Positions 24,523-32,677 are shown, numbered from the stretch's first letter. The stretch: 42,250 nucleotides of DNA from Mangrovactinospora gilvigrisea (GCF_001879105.1 NZ_MLCF01000006.1:1-42250); one strand, 5' to 3'. Made by a program: numbers and translations. The notes: generated by a model from the letters alone, not told the origin.

Positions 24523-25431
24523 TCAGCTGAGCATCGCCAGCGCGTCGATGGCCTGGCGGCGGTGGCTGCGCAGATGAGCGCGCCAGTCGAAGGGCTCCAG
24601 GGCGCCGTGGATCAGGTTCTCCTTCAAGGTCACCGCGGCCATGCCGTGGCCGGCGCCGAGGCGACCGCCCACCCGGGCATCGGCGGTGAAGACCGAGAGG
24701 ATGTCGGTGAAGAACGCGGCCTCCATGGCGTTGGCGCGTGTCAGGGCCAGCCAGACGGAGAACTGGGTGCCGGCCGGGAAGGTCTCGATGCCGTAGGTGA
24801 GCATCCGGCTGGGGGCGTCGCTGCCGGGCAGGGCGTCCAGTTCGGGGTAGCCGTCGTCGGCGACCGGCACGGTGAGAGTCTGCGGCTCCAGGTCGGCGAA
24901 GCCGTGGGTGTCGCTGTCGTCCTGGCTGTTGTAGATCTCCACCTGGGTGGAGTCGAACATGCGCAGGCCCTGGGAGGGGGCGCCGAGAGCCTCGATGATG
25001 TGACCGACCTCTTGGTAGTGGGGAACCCACTTGCCCACCTGAAGGCAACCGTCGATGACCCGTCCGCCGGCGGCGCAGCCGAAGACGCCGACCTGGGGGA
25101 TCAGAGAGCGGACATGGGCAAGGCGCAGGCCAGAGAGGTTCTGCCCGATCTGCTTGGCCAACGAGCCCCCGCCCCGCAGGGCGTGGGCGGCGGCCAGTGA
25201 GATCTCGCCCTCGTACTCGAGGACTTCACGCAGCAGGTCCTCGCCGATCCGCCGCAGCCGTCCGCGCACCGAGTTCCCGGAGATCATCGGCACGTACACC
25301 ACCCGCCCATCAGGCTGGATGATCTTCTCGCGGCGCAGCAGGGTGGTGGTGCCGCGCGGCCGGTCGCCACCGGCGTGGGCGATCGAGGACAGGGCGGTCG
25401 CGACGCCGACGTACTTGATGGAGACGGTCAT
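24523..25431 (-). CDS. csf2: Csf2 (Cas7-like backbone) subunit, type IV-B CRISPR
   Basis: 302 residues. The ATG overlaps the cas11 stop (ATGA, 25428-25431). The N-terminus, YVGVATALSSIAHAGGDRPRGTTTLLRREKII, and VPMISGNSVRGRLRRIGEDLL are characteristic of Csf2 and other Cas7-type RAMP proteins (GNSxRGxLR). A Gly-rich stretch near the C-terminus, VGGRLGAGHGMAAV, is the second glycine loop. Csf2 polymerises along the guide RNA to form the backbone of the type IV complex. This is the most diagnostic gene of the locus. Confidence 0.88.
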   Translation of the reverse strand: MTVSIKYVGVATALSSIAHAGGDRPRGTTTLLRREKIIQPDGRVVYVPMISGNSVRGRLRRIGEDLLREVLEYEGEISLAAAHALRGGGSLAKQIGQNLSGLRLAHVRSLIPQVGVFGCAAGGRVIDGCLQVGKWVPHYQEVGHIIEALGAPSQGLRMFDSTQVEIYNSQDDSDTHGFADLEPQTLTVPVADDGYPELDALPGSDAPSRMLTYGIETFPAGTQFSVWLALTRANAMEAAFFTDILSVFTADARVGGRLGAGHGMAAVTLKENLIHGALEPFDWRAHLRSHRRQAIDALAMLS

Positions 25432-25907
25432 CGCACCTCATCCTCGTGCTCGTCGACCTGGGCCGCGAGCGCGGCCAGGTGCCGCTGGCCGCGTACGGCG
25501 TCCGCGGTGAGGCGGGTGCGCAGCAGCAGCGCCTCGGTCTCCCAGCGCAGCACCTCCAGCACCGGCTCGTCCTTGTCCCGCAGCAGCGCTTCGACCTCGG
25601 CGCGTTCGGCCGCGTTGCGCGGTGCGGAGTCCAGGGCCAAGGTGACCTCGCGCCAAAAACGGCGCAGGTTGCCCGCCGGGATGGCGGCCAGCAGTACCCG
25701 GTCCGGAAGCAATTTGTCCCAGTAGGTGGTGCGGCGCTCGCCGACCCAGCCGCCCTTCCAGTCGATGCCGTAGTGCAGCAGCAGCAACAGGCGCTCGGCG
25801 GTCCCGGCGGGGCCCTCCAGCGGCGGCATCCCCTCGACGGTCGCCAGCCACTGATCGGTGGGGCGCCGGTCCTTGTCCGGCCCCGGCGTGAAGATCTCAT
25901 TGGTCAT
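25428..25907 (-). CDS. cas11: Cas11-like small subunit, type IV-B CRISPR
   Basis: 159 residues, almost entirely helical after residue 30 (GTAERLLLLLHYGIDWKGGWVGERRTTYWDKLLPDRVLLAAIPAGNLRRFWREVTLALD, then ALLRDKDEPVLEVLRWETEALLLRTRLTADAVRGQRHLAALAAQV). Small helical proteins placed between csf1 and csf2 are the Cas11 subunits of subtype IV-B. GGGAGA precedes the ATG. It overlaps csf1 by 11 bases and csf2 by four, which fixes the operon. Sequence similarity alone would not identify it; position does. Confidence 0.8.
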   Translation of the reverse strand: MTNEIFTPGPDKDRRPTDQWLATVEGMPPLEGPAGTAERLLLLLHYGIDWKGGWVGERRTTYWDKLLPDRVLLAAIPAGNLRRFWREVTLALDSAPRNAAERAEVEALLRDKDEPVLEVLRWETEALLLRTRLTADAVRGQRHLAALAAQVDEHEDEVR

Positions 25908-26550
25908 GGCTGTCTCCCACGGGCATCGATGCGCGTACTCCTACCTCGAACCACGGCATCCGCTGCCGCCAGGGCATCAGATCGGCCCACAGGGCCATGG
26001 CTTGGGCGCGTTGGGCGGGGGGCAGCTTGCTCAGCGGCCCGTAGGCGGGGACGGGCCGGCTGAGCATGTCGCTGCCGAAGCCCCAGCCGCGAAGCTTGAT
26101 CATGGTCGCCAGGCGGGTGCAGTCCTCGCTGGTCCAGGACAGGGCGGCGTCGTCGACACAGACATGACCCCAGCGGGCCGAAGGGGCCAGATGCTTGCGC
26201 ATCAACCGCATCGGCACCACGACACAGGTGTCCAGACCGACCGGCTCGGCAAGGAGCGAGCCAAGGTTCTGGTAGGTGAGGGTGGTGAAGGTCGCCGGGG
26301 CCCGGGTGATGGCGTAGCAGCCGCTGCGCAGCACGGGATCGCGATAGCCCCAACTGCAGCGGGCGCACAGCCGGGCACGGGTCGTGGTGCTCCACTGGTC
26401 CCATCCGGTCCAGTTGCCCGAGATGACCTGATGGGCATCGACGGTCGCGGCATGCTCCCCGCAGCGTGCGCAGTTGGTGCGGGTGGTGAAGCGGTAGCCC
26501 GCCGGGACGGGGGAGCCCTGCGCATGCCAGGCGGCATCCAGAACATCCAT
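25897..26550 (-). CDS. csf1: Csf1 (zinc-finger large-subunit-like) protein, type IV-B CRISPR
   Basis: 217 residues from the ATG at 26550 with AAAGGGG just upstream; the frame opens further to 26595 without a ribosome site. The zinc ribbon is C27xxC30 (TNCARCGEH) and C62xxC65 (RLCARCSWGY), as in Csf1 proteins, which bear a four-Cys finger. The rest is mixed alpha/beta (HVCVDDAALSWTSEDCTRLATMIKLRGWGFGSDML, FEVGVRASMPVGD). It is the first gene of the operon; box 6 lies 67 bases upstream and is shared with the divergent ParA-like gene. Confidence 0.8.
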   Translation of the reverse strand: MDVLDAAWHAQGSPVPAGYRFTTRTNCARCGEHAATVDAHQVISGNWTGWDQWSTTTRARLCARCSWGYRDPVLRSGCYAITRAPATFTTLTYQNLGSLLAEPVGLDTCVVVPMRLMRKHLAPSARWGHVCVDDAALSWTSEDCTRLATMIKLRGWGFGSDMLSRPVPAYGPLSKLPPAQRAQAMALWADLMPWRQRMPWFEVGVRASMPVGDSHDQ

Positions 26551-26616
26551 GGCTTCCCCTTTCAGCTCGTGCTTGGGCACGCAATCGTGACCCACTGATC
26601 ACCCCGCGAGCGCTAG

Positions 26617-26626
26617 TGTATATACA
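26617..26626. promoter_or_regulatory. TGTATATACA box, site 6
   Basis: Perfect palindrome between the csf operon (minus) and the large ParA-like gene (plus). The minus strand reads TATACACT, a good -10 for csf1; the plus strand reads TACAGT. Confidence 0.7.
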
Positions 26627-26760
26627 GTTGGGTTGTTGTGGGGGACCGATGGCGAGCCACCTTCACCAGCACCCGCACAGGCGAAAGACCGGCACGCCAG
26701 AACCGTGGACGCAGTCTCGTCCGACGGCCCTGGCACTCGCACAAGGAGAGGAGCGGCAGC

Positions 26761-29328
26761 GTGGCGAGGAAGTCCGCGTCCAAGACCAAGGGCAAGGCGA
26801 GCACCCCTCCCTCCAGCACGCCCAACAACCTGAGCTGGGTCCCGCAGACACCGATCATCACCATCGTGCTGTCCGCCGAGGGATTCGCGATCGTTGACGA
26901 GGTCCCGGTCTTCCCGATGCCCGGGCAGAACCCCCGGGCCGTGGCGCTGGGCGAGGCCCGCAACACCGCTGCCAAGCTCGGGCGCCCTGTGCGGGTCAAC
27001 GCCCAGGAACCGGACGGCTCCACCTGGCCGCTGGTCGTCGACGGCGACGGAACGGTCACCGCCCTTGATGAACCGCATCCGATCCCGCTGGCCGAGCGGA
27101 TCAAGACCGCCACGAGCGTGGACGGACCCCCGGTGCCGCTTCCACCCGGCATGGAGATGGCTGACGCGCCGCCCGCCGCGGCCGCAGCGCCCGCCGAGGC
27201 CACCGCGCCGGCCGCTGCCCCGTTCCTGCCGCCGGCCAGTGCCAGCCCCCTGGCCGCGCCCGCGGCGGCCCGGCCGCCCGAGGCCGCGGCGCCTGCGCCT
27301 GCGCCCGCGCCCGCGCCTGTGGCCACGCCAATGCCCACCCCAATGCCTGAGCCGGGTCCGGACCCTGACGACGATCTGCCTCCGGCGATCGAGGCGCCCT
27401 CGGCGTTTCGCGACGAAACACCTCCGCCCCTGGCATCGGAGCCCGGCCCCGCTACCACCCCGCCCACCCCCGCCCCTCAGCCGGGGCCCCCGGACGGCTA
27501 CGGCGGGGACGTCGAGGACCTGCGGGCAGCCCTGGGCCTGGACGCAGCACCGCCCCCCGCCATCCCGGACCCGCCCTACCAGCCTCCCGTCCTCACCAAG
27601 AGCGCCGAGCCGCCGCGGCCGACCCTGAGCGAACCCGTACCGGGCGACCCCGTGCCAGGTGAACCCGTCGAGGAGGGCGGCACCCGGGTCATGCCGACGC
27701 TCGCCCTGCCGGCCCTGACCTCGCCCGCGCGCCCCCATCCGGCCACGCCCGAGGCCACCGAGAACCCGGCCGCACACGCCCCGCGGACGCCGGCGCCAAC
27801 TCCCGTGCCAACTCCCGCGCCCACACCGGCGCCCACGCCCCAACCCGAGCCCGCCACCCCGCCGCCGTCCGCACCCGCTCCGGCTCTGCCCACCCCGCAG
27901 CAATACAGCCGGCGGACTCCCGCTCCGGCGCCGGAGCCGGTCACCACCACGGCCAGCGAGGGCGAGAAGGAAGACCCGGACGCGCTGCGCGACTACATCT
28001 ACGGCCGCCGCGACATCCCGGTCACCATCGCCGCCGACGGCAAGAGCGCGCAGATCATCGGCCACAAGGTCGCCATCACCGGGGTCGTCGTCGACACGGT
28101 GCTGGAATCCCTGGCCGCCTTTGCCCGAGCAGGCAGCGGAACCGTGATCGCGTTCATCAACGACCAGCGCCCCGGCGGCTACCAGCAGCGCATCCGCGTC
28201 CACCAAAGCGGCGGCAGCGACCTGCTGTGGTCAGCCACCACGGCCAAGCCGCCCACCCCGGCCGCCGAGCGCGCTGCGCTGACCGCCGCCCCCAGCACCC
28301 CGGGTCCCAACCCGCCGGAGCCTTCCGCGCCCTCCGACGCCAACCCGGGAACCGCGTACGCGCCGCAGAGCCTGGCCCGCTCGGTGCCCGGGCTCCTGCC
28401 CACTGTCAACGACCTGCTGGCAGGCCAGGGCGACCAGGACAAGATCCCCGCCCAGGCGGGCTGGCGCGGCATGGTCGGACGCGTCAGCGGCGGCGCCATC
28501 AAACTGTCCGCCAACCGGTCCGAACAAGAAACCCGCCTAGCCAGGCGGCTGATTCAGCGTCAGCTCGACGGCGCCAAGACCATCGTCGTCATCAACCCCA
28601 AGGGCGGCGCCCACAAGACCACTACCGCGCTGCTGATGGCCGCGGCCTTCGGCACCTCCCGCGGCGGCTACACCCTGGCCTGGGACAACAACGAGACGCG
28701 TGGCACCCTCGGCTGGCGGGGGCTGCCCGCCGAGCACCACCGCACCGCCGTCGACCTGCTGCGCGACACCGAAGACCCCGCCGTCGTATCCCGGATGAGT
28801 GTCCGCGACGTCGACCCCTACGTCCGCCCGCAGGGCGATGCCCTCTTCGACGTCCTGGCCAGCGACGAAAGCCCAGACAGTTGGTCGGTGGTGGATGGCG
28901 ACGGATTCCGTCGGCTGCACGCTCTCCTGCAGCGCTTCTACCGCATCATCGTGATCGACACCGGCAACAACATGCGCTCACCCAACTGGGCCGCCGCGGT
29001 GGAGGCCGCCGATGCCCTCGTCGTGGTCTCCACCATTCGCGAGGACACGGCGGCCTCGGCCGCCTGGATGATCGACGCGCTGCGCAACGGCGGCCACCAG
29101 AACAAGGTCCACGACGCCGTCACCATCCTGTCCGCCCCAGGCCCCAAGCCGGACAAGGCCCTGACCAAGCGGCTTACCGACCACTTCGAGCAGCACACCC
29201 GCACGGTGGTGCAGGTTCCCTACGACCCCGCGCTCGTGGACGGCGACCGCACCCACTTCATGACCCTCGCGCCCACCACTCGCGAGGCCTGGCTGCACGC
29301 CGCTGCCGCGGTCGCCATGGCCTTGTGA
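26761..29328 (+). CDS. Large proline-rich ParA/MinD-family ATPase
   Basis: 855 residues from a GTG at 26761 with GGAGAGG upstream. Residues about 30-105 are a small alpha/beta domain (IITIVLSAEGFAIVDEVPVFP). Residues about 130-400 are Pro/Ala-rich and probably disordered. A short domain follows near 425-495 (DIPVTIAADGKSAQIIGHKVAITG). The C-terminal ATPase has Walker A INPKGGAHKTTT (about 610) and Walker B FYRIIVIDTGNN. The plan resembles EspI/MinD-like ATPases linked to actinobacterial secretion and conjugation loci. It shares box 6 with the csf operon. A parS-like site at 27405-27419 is embedded in its linker and encodes FRDET. Confidence 0.82.
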   Translation: MARKSASKTKGKASTPPSSTPNNLSWVPQTPIITIVLSAEGFAIVDEVPVFPMPGQNPRAVALGEARNTAAKLGRPVRVNAQEPDGSTWPLVVDGDGTVTALDEPHPIPLAERIKTATSVDGPPVPLPPGMEMADAPPAAAAAPAEATAPAAAPFLPPASASPLAAPAAARPPEAAAPAPAPAPAPVATPMPTPMPEPGPDPDDDLPPAIEAPSAFRDETPPPLASEPGPATTPPTPAPQPGPPDGYGGDVEDLRAALGLDAAPPPAIPDPPYQPPVLTKSAEPPRPTLSEPVPGDPVPGEPVEEGGTRVMPTLALPALTSPARPHPATPEATENPAAHAPRTPAPTPVPTPAPTPAPTPQPEPATPPPSAPAPALPTPQQYSRRTPAPAPEPVTTTASEGEKEDPDALRDYIYGRRDIPVTIAADGKSAQIIGHKVAITGVVVDTVLESLAAFARAGSGTVIAFINDQRPGGYQQRIRVHQSGGSDLLWSATTAKPPTPAAERAALTAAPSTPGPNPPEPSAPSDANPGTAYAPQSLARSVPGLLPTVNDLLAGQGDQDKIPAQAGWRGMVGRVSGGAIKLSANRSEQETRLARRLIQRQLDGAKTIVVINPKGGAHKTTTALLMAAAFGTSRGGYTLAWDNNETRGTLGWRGLPAEHHRTAVDLLRDTEDPAVVSRMSVRDVDPYVRPQGDALFDVLASDESPDSWSVVDGDGFRRLHALLQRFYRIIVIDTGNNMRSPNWAAAVEAADALVVVSTIREDTAASAAWMIDALRNGGHQNKVHDAVTILSAPGPKPDKALTKRLTDHFEQHTRTVVQVPYDPALVDGDRTHFMTLAPTTREAWLHAAAAVAMAL
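27405..27419. repeat. parS-like palindrome inside the ParA-like gene
   Basis: GTTTCGCGACGAAAC, the reverse complement of the 24495 and 31920 sites, within the Pro-rich linker; read as F-R-D-E-T. Confidence 0.65.
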
Positions 29329-29363
29329 TCCCGGGGGAGTTTCGCGGTGCACCACGCTGACCC

Positions 29364-29378
29364 GTTTCGCCGCGAAAC
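29364..29378. repeat. parS-like palindrome GTTTCGCCGCGAAAC
   Basis: Perfect arms around CCG in the 69-base gap between the convergent ParA-like and YqaJ genes. It matches the complement of 31794-31808. Confidence 0.7.
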
Positions 29379-29397
29379 ACCCGCCAGCTCTCCCGAC

Positions 29398-30066
29398 CTA
29401 CAAGCGCGACCCTGAGGCCGTGGGTGCCACCTCGAGGCCCTCGAGGTCGACAAGGAAGCGAGCCGCCGCCGCGCGCAGCCGCAAGACCTCCGCAGACGTC
29501 CACCGAACCTGGTACTCCCGGTAGTCGCTGCCGTGAATCAGGCAGGCGACGTGGCCGACCCGCAGGCCCAGCGTGTCGAGCTGCCACAGCACCTGGGCCC
29601 GGTAGTACGTGGGGATGCTGTCGGAACCCGAGGGGCCCCAACCGTGATCATCCTGCGTGGTCTTGACCTCAAGAAGGGCTACGGCGCTTCCGGGGTTCCC
29701 CGCCCGGGCCACGACTCGATCAGGTGTGGCGCGCTGCCACGGCCGATGCCTGTTCTGCCAGATCCCGCTGGGCACCAAACGCAGCTTGGGATGTGCCTCA
29801 GCGAACTTGCCGGCGATCACGGGCTCGAGACGCCTGCCCCATTCCATCGCCGGGTTGTCGGCCGCGAGCGCGGTGCGCGCGCTGTGGGCCGAATCGGAGC
29901 GCTTGGCCTCCCGCAACGCCTGCGCGGTCCGCCACGGCGAGATCCCCAGCAGCACAGGAATCTCGGTAGCCGTCACGCACCGGCCTGAACGGGCCCGTAC
30001 CCACGCGGCGCTGCCGACCTTGAACGCGCCGAGGTGAACCCCCTCAGGGGTGCGGGGGATCGTCAT
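29398..30066 (-). CDS. YqaJ-type (lambda-exonuclease-like) nuclease
   Basis: 222 residues; GAGGAG precedes the ATG at 30066. All YqaJ signatures are visible in order: VTATEIPVLLGISPWRT, MEWGRRLEPVIAGKFAE, RPWQRATPDRVV (catalytic Asp), VALLEVKTTQ (E-x-K), and PTYYRAQVLWQLDTLG (Y...Q). The family makes 5'-3' resecting nucleases used with a single-strand annealing protein in phage and plasmid recombination. No RecT/Bet-type partner is in the window. Box 7 is 47 bases upstream. Confidence 0.9.
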   Translation of the reverse strand: MTIPRTPEGVHLGAFKVGSAAWVRARSGRCVTATEIPVLLGISPWRTAQALREAKRSDSAHSARTALAADNPAMEWGRRLEPVIAGKFAEAHPKLRLVPSGIWQNRHRPWQRATPDRVVARAGNPGSAVALLEVKTTQDDHGWGPSGSDSIPTYYRAQVLWQLDTLGLRVGHVACLIHGSDYREYQVRWTSAEVLRLRAAAARFLVDLEGLEVAPTASGSRL

Positions 30067-30112
30067 GCGCTTCTCCTCGGCGCCGCGCCACGATGGACCA
30101 GACCCATCCTTG

Positions 30113-30122
30113 TGTCTATACG
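30113..30122. promoter_or_regulatory. TGTCTATACG box, site 7
   Basis: Reads CGTATAGACA on the minus strand, 47 bases before the YqaJ start. Confidence 0.6.
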
Positions 30123-30417
30123 TAGCAAGGGTAGGGGTGTCGCATGGCCTTGAGGAAGACCGCGAGCCGAGCGAGGCGATAAGGGGCGGGACGGTCGGCG
30201 AAGGCGTGCGGCGAATCCAGCGCGGGGTGAGCGGATCCAGCGCGGAGTGATGGAAGAAGCGCTGCTCTTGCCGGCACGCTGGCCGCATCACCCGCGATCC
30301 GCTGCCCTGGGCGCCGCAGTGCCCCGGCCTCCTGGCCGATCTGACGGACGGCAAGGACCTGGCGGCCGGCTTTGCGCCTGCCCTGCGGCATCAGCCGAAC
30401 GACCCGGTCAGCATGGC
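30123..30417. other. Non-coding gap with a 20-bp tandem duplication
   Basis: ATCCAGCGCGG followed by (G/A)GTGA occurs twice, 20 bases apart, near 30217-30250. Several GC-rich frames cross the region, but none has a ribosome site and natural composition. It separates the YqaJ promoter from the end of parA, which is transcribed toward it. Confidence 0.4.
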
Positions 30418-31320
30418 TTAGCGCTCGGTGAGCGGCAGCGCCCCGAGGACACTCTCGTAGTCCTGCACGATCCCGGACTTCGGCGCCCAGTAGGGCAGCG
30501 GCTCCTGGGCGTCGTAGGACTCGATGGCCAGCACGGAGTTGTGCACCAGCGGCAGCAGCCGCTCGCCGTACCGCTTGTGGGCGCGGTCGACCATGTCCTG
30601 GTAGACCGCTCCCTGGGCGCGGTGGGAGCGCGCACCGGATATCAGGACCCGCCACAGCTCGGCCGAGCCGCCCAGGCGGCGGAACTTGTACTGCGTGCGG
30701 TCGATGGTCTTCTCCAGCTCGGCGACGCCCCGCAGGTCCTTGCTCTCGGGTTTGGCGCAGGCGATGACCTTCTCGGCGCCGATGAGGACGGAGATCTCCA
30801 GCCGGCCCAGGGAGGCGCGGCAGTCGATGAGGACGACGTCGTAGGCATCCTCGGGCAGGTCCTCCTCCAGCGCGTCGCGGAGCCAGAAGTAGCCGGTCTC
30901 GTCCTGGACCAGTTCCGCGTCGGCCTGCGTCATCTTGCGGGAGCCCAGGGCCAGATCAAGGTTGGGGATCACCGAGAACGCGGCAGCGTCGTCGCCGTCA
31001 CCGACGCGGGTTCGGGCCGGGACGATGGCCTCGGGGAGCTTGGCCTCGCTGAGCAGCACGTCGTGGATGCTGGTGCGCGCGTCGAGGGCGTCGTGGACGG
31101 TTGCCACCCGTTCGCGGTCCTGTTGGTCGGGCACACCGTAGCCCAGCGCGATGGAGGCGTCTGCCTGGGAGTCCGCGTCGATCAGCAGCGTCCGCACTCC
31201 GGAGCGGGCCAGCAAGGTGGCCAGTGTGACGGCCGTGGTGGTCTTGCGCGCGCCACCGGCCTGGTTCATGAAGGCGATGACCAAGGGGCCCTCGGCGGGC
31301 GGCGGGGTTGGGCGAGGCAT
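30418..31320 (-). CDS. parA: ParA-family ATPase with altered Walker A (second partition cassette)
   Basis: 300 residues from the ATG at 31320; the open frame to 31464 is longer but lacks a ribosome site. The P-loop reads FMNQAGGARKTTTAVTLATLLA, where the family signature lysine (KGGxxKT) is Ala while the second Lys remains. A-prime is TLLIDADSQADASIALGYG; Walker B is YDVVLIDCRASLG. The C-terminal half has IACAKPESKDLRGVAELEKTI, typical of ParA. It follows parB after 37 bases in the same direction and should segregate DNA carrying the GTTTCG-type parS sites. Confidence 0.9.
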   Translation of the reverse strand: MPRPTPPPAEGPLVIAFMNQAGGARKTTTAVTLATLLARSGVRTLLIDADSQADASIALGYGVPDQQDRERVATVHDALDARTSIHDVLLSEAKLPEAIVPARTRVGDGDDAAAFSVIPNLDLALGSRKMTQADAELVQDETGYFWLRDALEEDLPEDAYDVVLIDCRASLGRLEISVLIGAEKVIACAKPESKDLRGVAELEKTIDRTQYKFRRLGGSAELWRVLISGARSHRAQGAVYQDMVDRAHKRYGERLLPLVHNSVLAIESYDAQEPLPYWAPKSGIVQDYESVLGALPLTER

Positions 31321-31357
31321 CGGGACGCCTTTCGGGAGCGTGGCAGAGGGAGGTCGG

Positions 31358-32677
31358 TCAGGCGGGGAGCGCGAGGTCGCTTCCGGGCCCGCCGGGGGAC
31401 GGGGTGTAGCCGGCCTCCTTGGCGAGGTGAGCCAGATAAGCGGCATCGCGTGCGTCCCCGCCACGGGTGACGCCGGCCTCCCGGGCGCGGGTCTCCTCCA
31501 CGGCGAGAGAGCAGGCGTAGGCCAGGCGCAACACGAAGGGCTCGCGCGCGTGGGTGAGGAGCTCCTCCGCGGTGGGTGCCGTCTCCCCGGGGGCGAGCCA
31601 GCTGTAGGCCAGGGTCAAGCTGGTCGCCGGAGTGCTGCGGATCATGGCGGCCGCGAGGTGGTGCAGTGCGGCCGACGGCTTGGGAAGTTCGACGCCGAGG
31701 GCCAGGTTCCTGCATGCGTCCGTGCGCTTCTCGGAGTCCTCGCTTCGGGGTGCCGAACGCGGAGCGGGCACCTCGGTGGGGGAGGGGGCCGGTGTTTCGC
31801 GGCGAAACGGCTCGGCGGCCGGCCGCGGTGTTTTGTGGCGAAACACCGTGAGGCTGGTGGGCCCGGACGGCTCCGGGCCTTCGGCGGCGGAGTCGATCTC
31901 GGAGGGGCCGTGCTCGACCGTTTCGTCGCGAAACGCGGGCTGGGGTTCCGGGTTGAGGAGCTGCTCGATCGCCTGATGCACGGTCAGGGCCTGCTGGGTC
32001 ATCAGCTGCCAGGCGGTGCCCGCGTCAGCGGCCGTCAGCTTGGACGCCAGCAGATAGCCCGCCTCCGGTCCGAGCCTGCCCTCGCGCACGTGCCGCTGCA
32101 GCTCCGCGTCGAGCTGAAGAAGAGCCAGGCGCTTGGAGACGTGGCTCTTGCCCTTGCCGATGCGGGTGGCGGTCTGCGCGACTGTCAGGCCGCCCTCGAT
32201 CATGCGCTGGTAGCCGATCGCTTCCTGAACAGGATTGAGGCCCCGACGGTGCAGATTCTCGGTGATCATGACCTCGTCGAGCTGCTCCAGCAAAGTGTTG
32301 CGCAGCTCGACGGGGAGGGCGGTGAGTCCGGCGCGCTCGGCGGCGGCGCGGCGTCGTTCACCGGCGGCCAGGACATAGGGGACGTCCGCCAGGGCATCGC
32401 GGTGCTCGGGGTAGACCGCGAGGAAGACCGGGGTGCTGATGACGAGGCAGGCGTGCAGCACACCGACGCTGGCGACAGAGCGGGTCAGCTCGGCGAAGGC
32501 CTCGTCGCTGTCGAGGCTGGTAGCGAAGTCGTCACGCAGGTTGCGGGGGTTGGGCGCCACATGCTGGATGGCAACGTCGAAGCGGTCGCCGTCGACTGCC
32601 GGGTACAGGGAGCGCTCGGCCCGGGGTGCCGCTGCGGCACCCGAGGTGTTGGACGCTCCTGCGCGAGATCGAGGCAT
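31358..32677 (-). CDS. parB: ParB-family centromere-binding protein
   Basis: 439 residues. The ATG at 32677 is preferred to that at 32686 because GGAG lies nine bases before it and directly abuts the other. Motifs: YVLAAGERRRAAAERAGLTALPVELR (GERRxxA, CTP-binding box), VMITENLHRRGLNPVQEAIGYQRMI (ENxxRxxLxPxEEA), and the HTH GGLTVAQTATRIGKGKSHVSKRLALLQL. A Pro-rich variable region and a helical C-terminus follow. Three parS-like palindromes lie inside its own reading frame (31794-31934), encoding FRRET, FRHKT and FRDET, so it may load on its own gene. Confidence 0.92.
   Translation of the reverse strand: MPRSRAGASNTSGAAAAPRAERSLYPAVDGDRFDVAIQHVAPNPRNLRDDFATSLDSDEAFAELTRSVASVGVLHACLVISTPVFLAVYPEHRDALADVPYVLAAGERRRAAAERAGLTALPVELRNTLLEQLDEVMITENLHRRGLNPVQEAIGYQRMIEGGLTVAQTATRIGKGKSHVSKRLALLQLDAELQRHVREGRLGPEAGYLLASKLTAADAGTAWQLMTQQALTVHQAIEQLLNPEPQPAFRDETVEHGPSEIDSAAEGPEPSGPTSLTVFRHKTPRPAAEPFRRETPAPSPTEVPAPRSAPRSEDSEKRTDACRNLALGVELPKPSAALHHLAAAMIRSTPATSLTLAYSWLAPGETAPTAEELLTHAREPFVLRLAYACSLAVEETRAREAGVTRGGDARDAAYLAHLAKEAGYTPSPGGPGSDLALPA
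31794..31808. repeat. parS-like palindrome in parB (a)
   Basis: GTTTCGCGGCGAAAC; encodes F-R-R-E-T on the parB strand. Confidence 0.7.
31830..31844. repeat. Degenerate parS-like palindrome in parB (b)
   Basis: GTTTTGTGGCGAAAC, with outer arms CGGTGTTT/AAACACCG kept; encodes F-R-H-K-T. Confidence 0.55.
31920..31934. repeat. parS-like palindrome in parB (c)
   Basis: GTTTCGTCGCGAAAC; encodes F-R-D-E-T on the parB strand. Confidence 0.7.

Noticed and set aside
30116..30655. Minus-strand gene between YqaJ and parA
   Set aside because: Overlaps the parA end, has no ribosome site and unnatural composition; its stop falls in the operator box.
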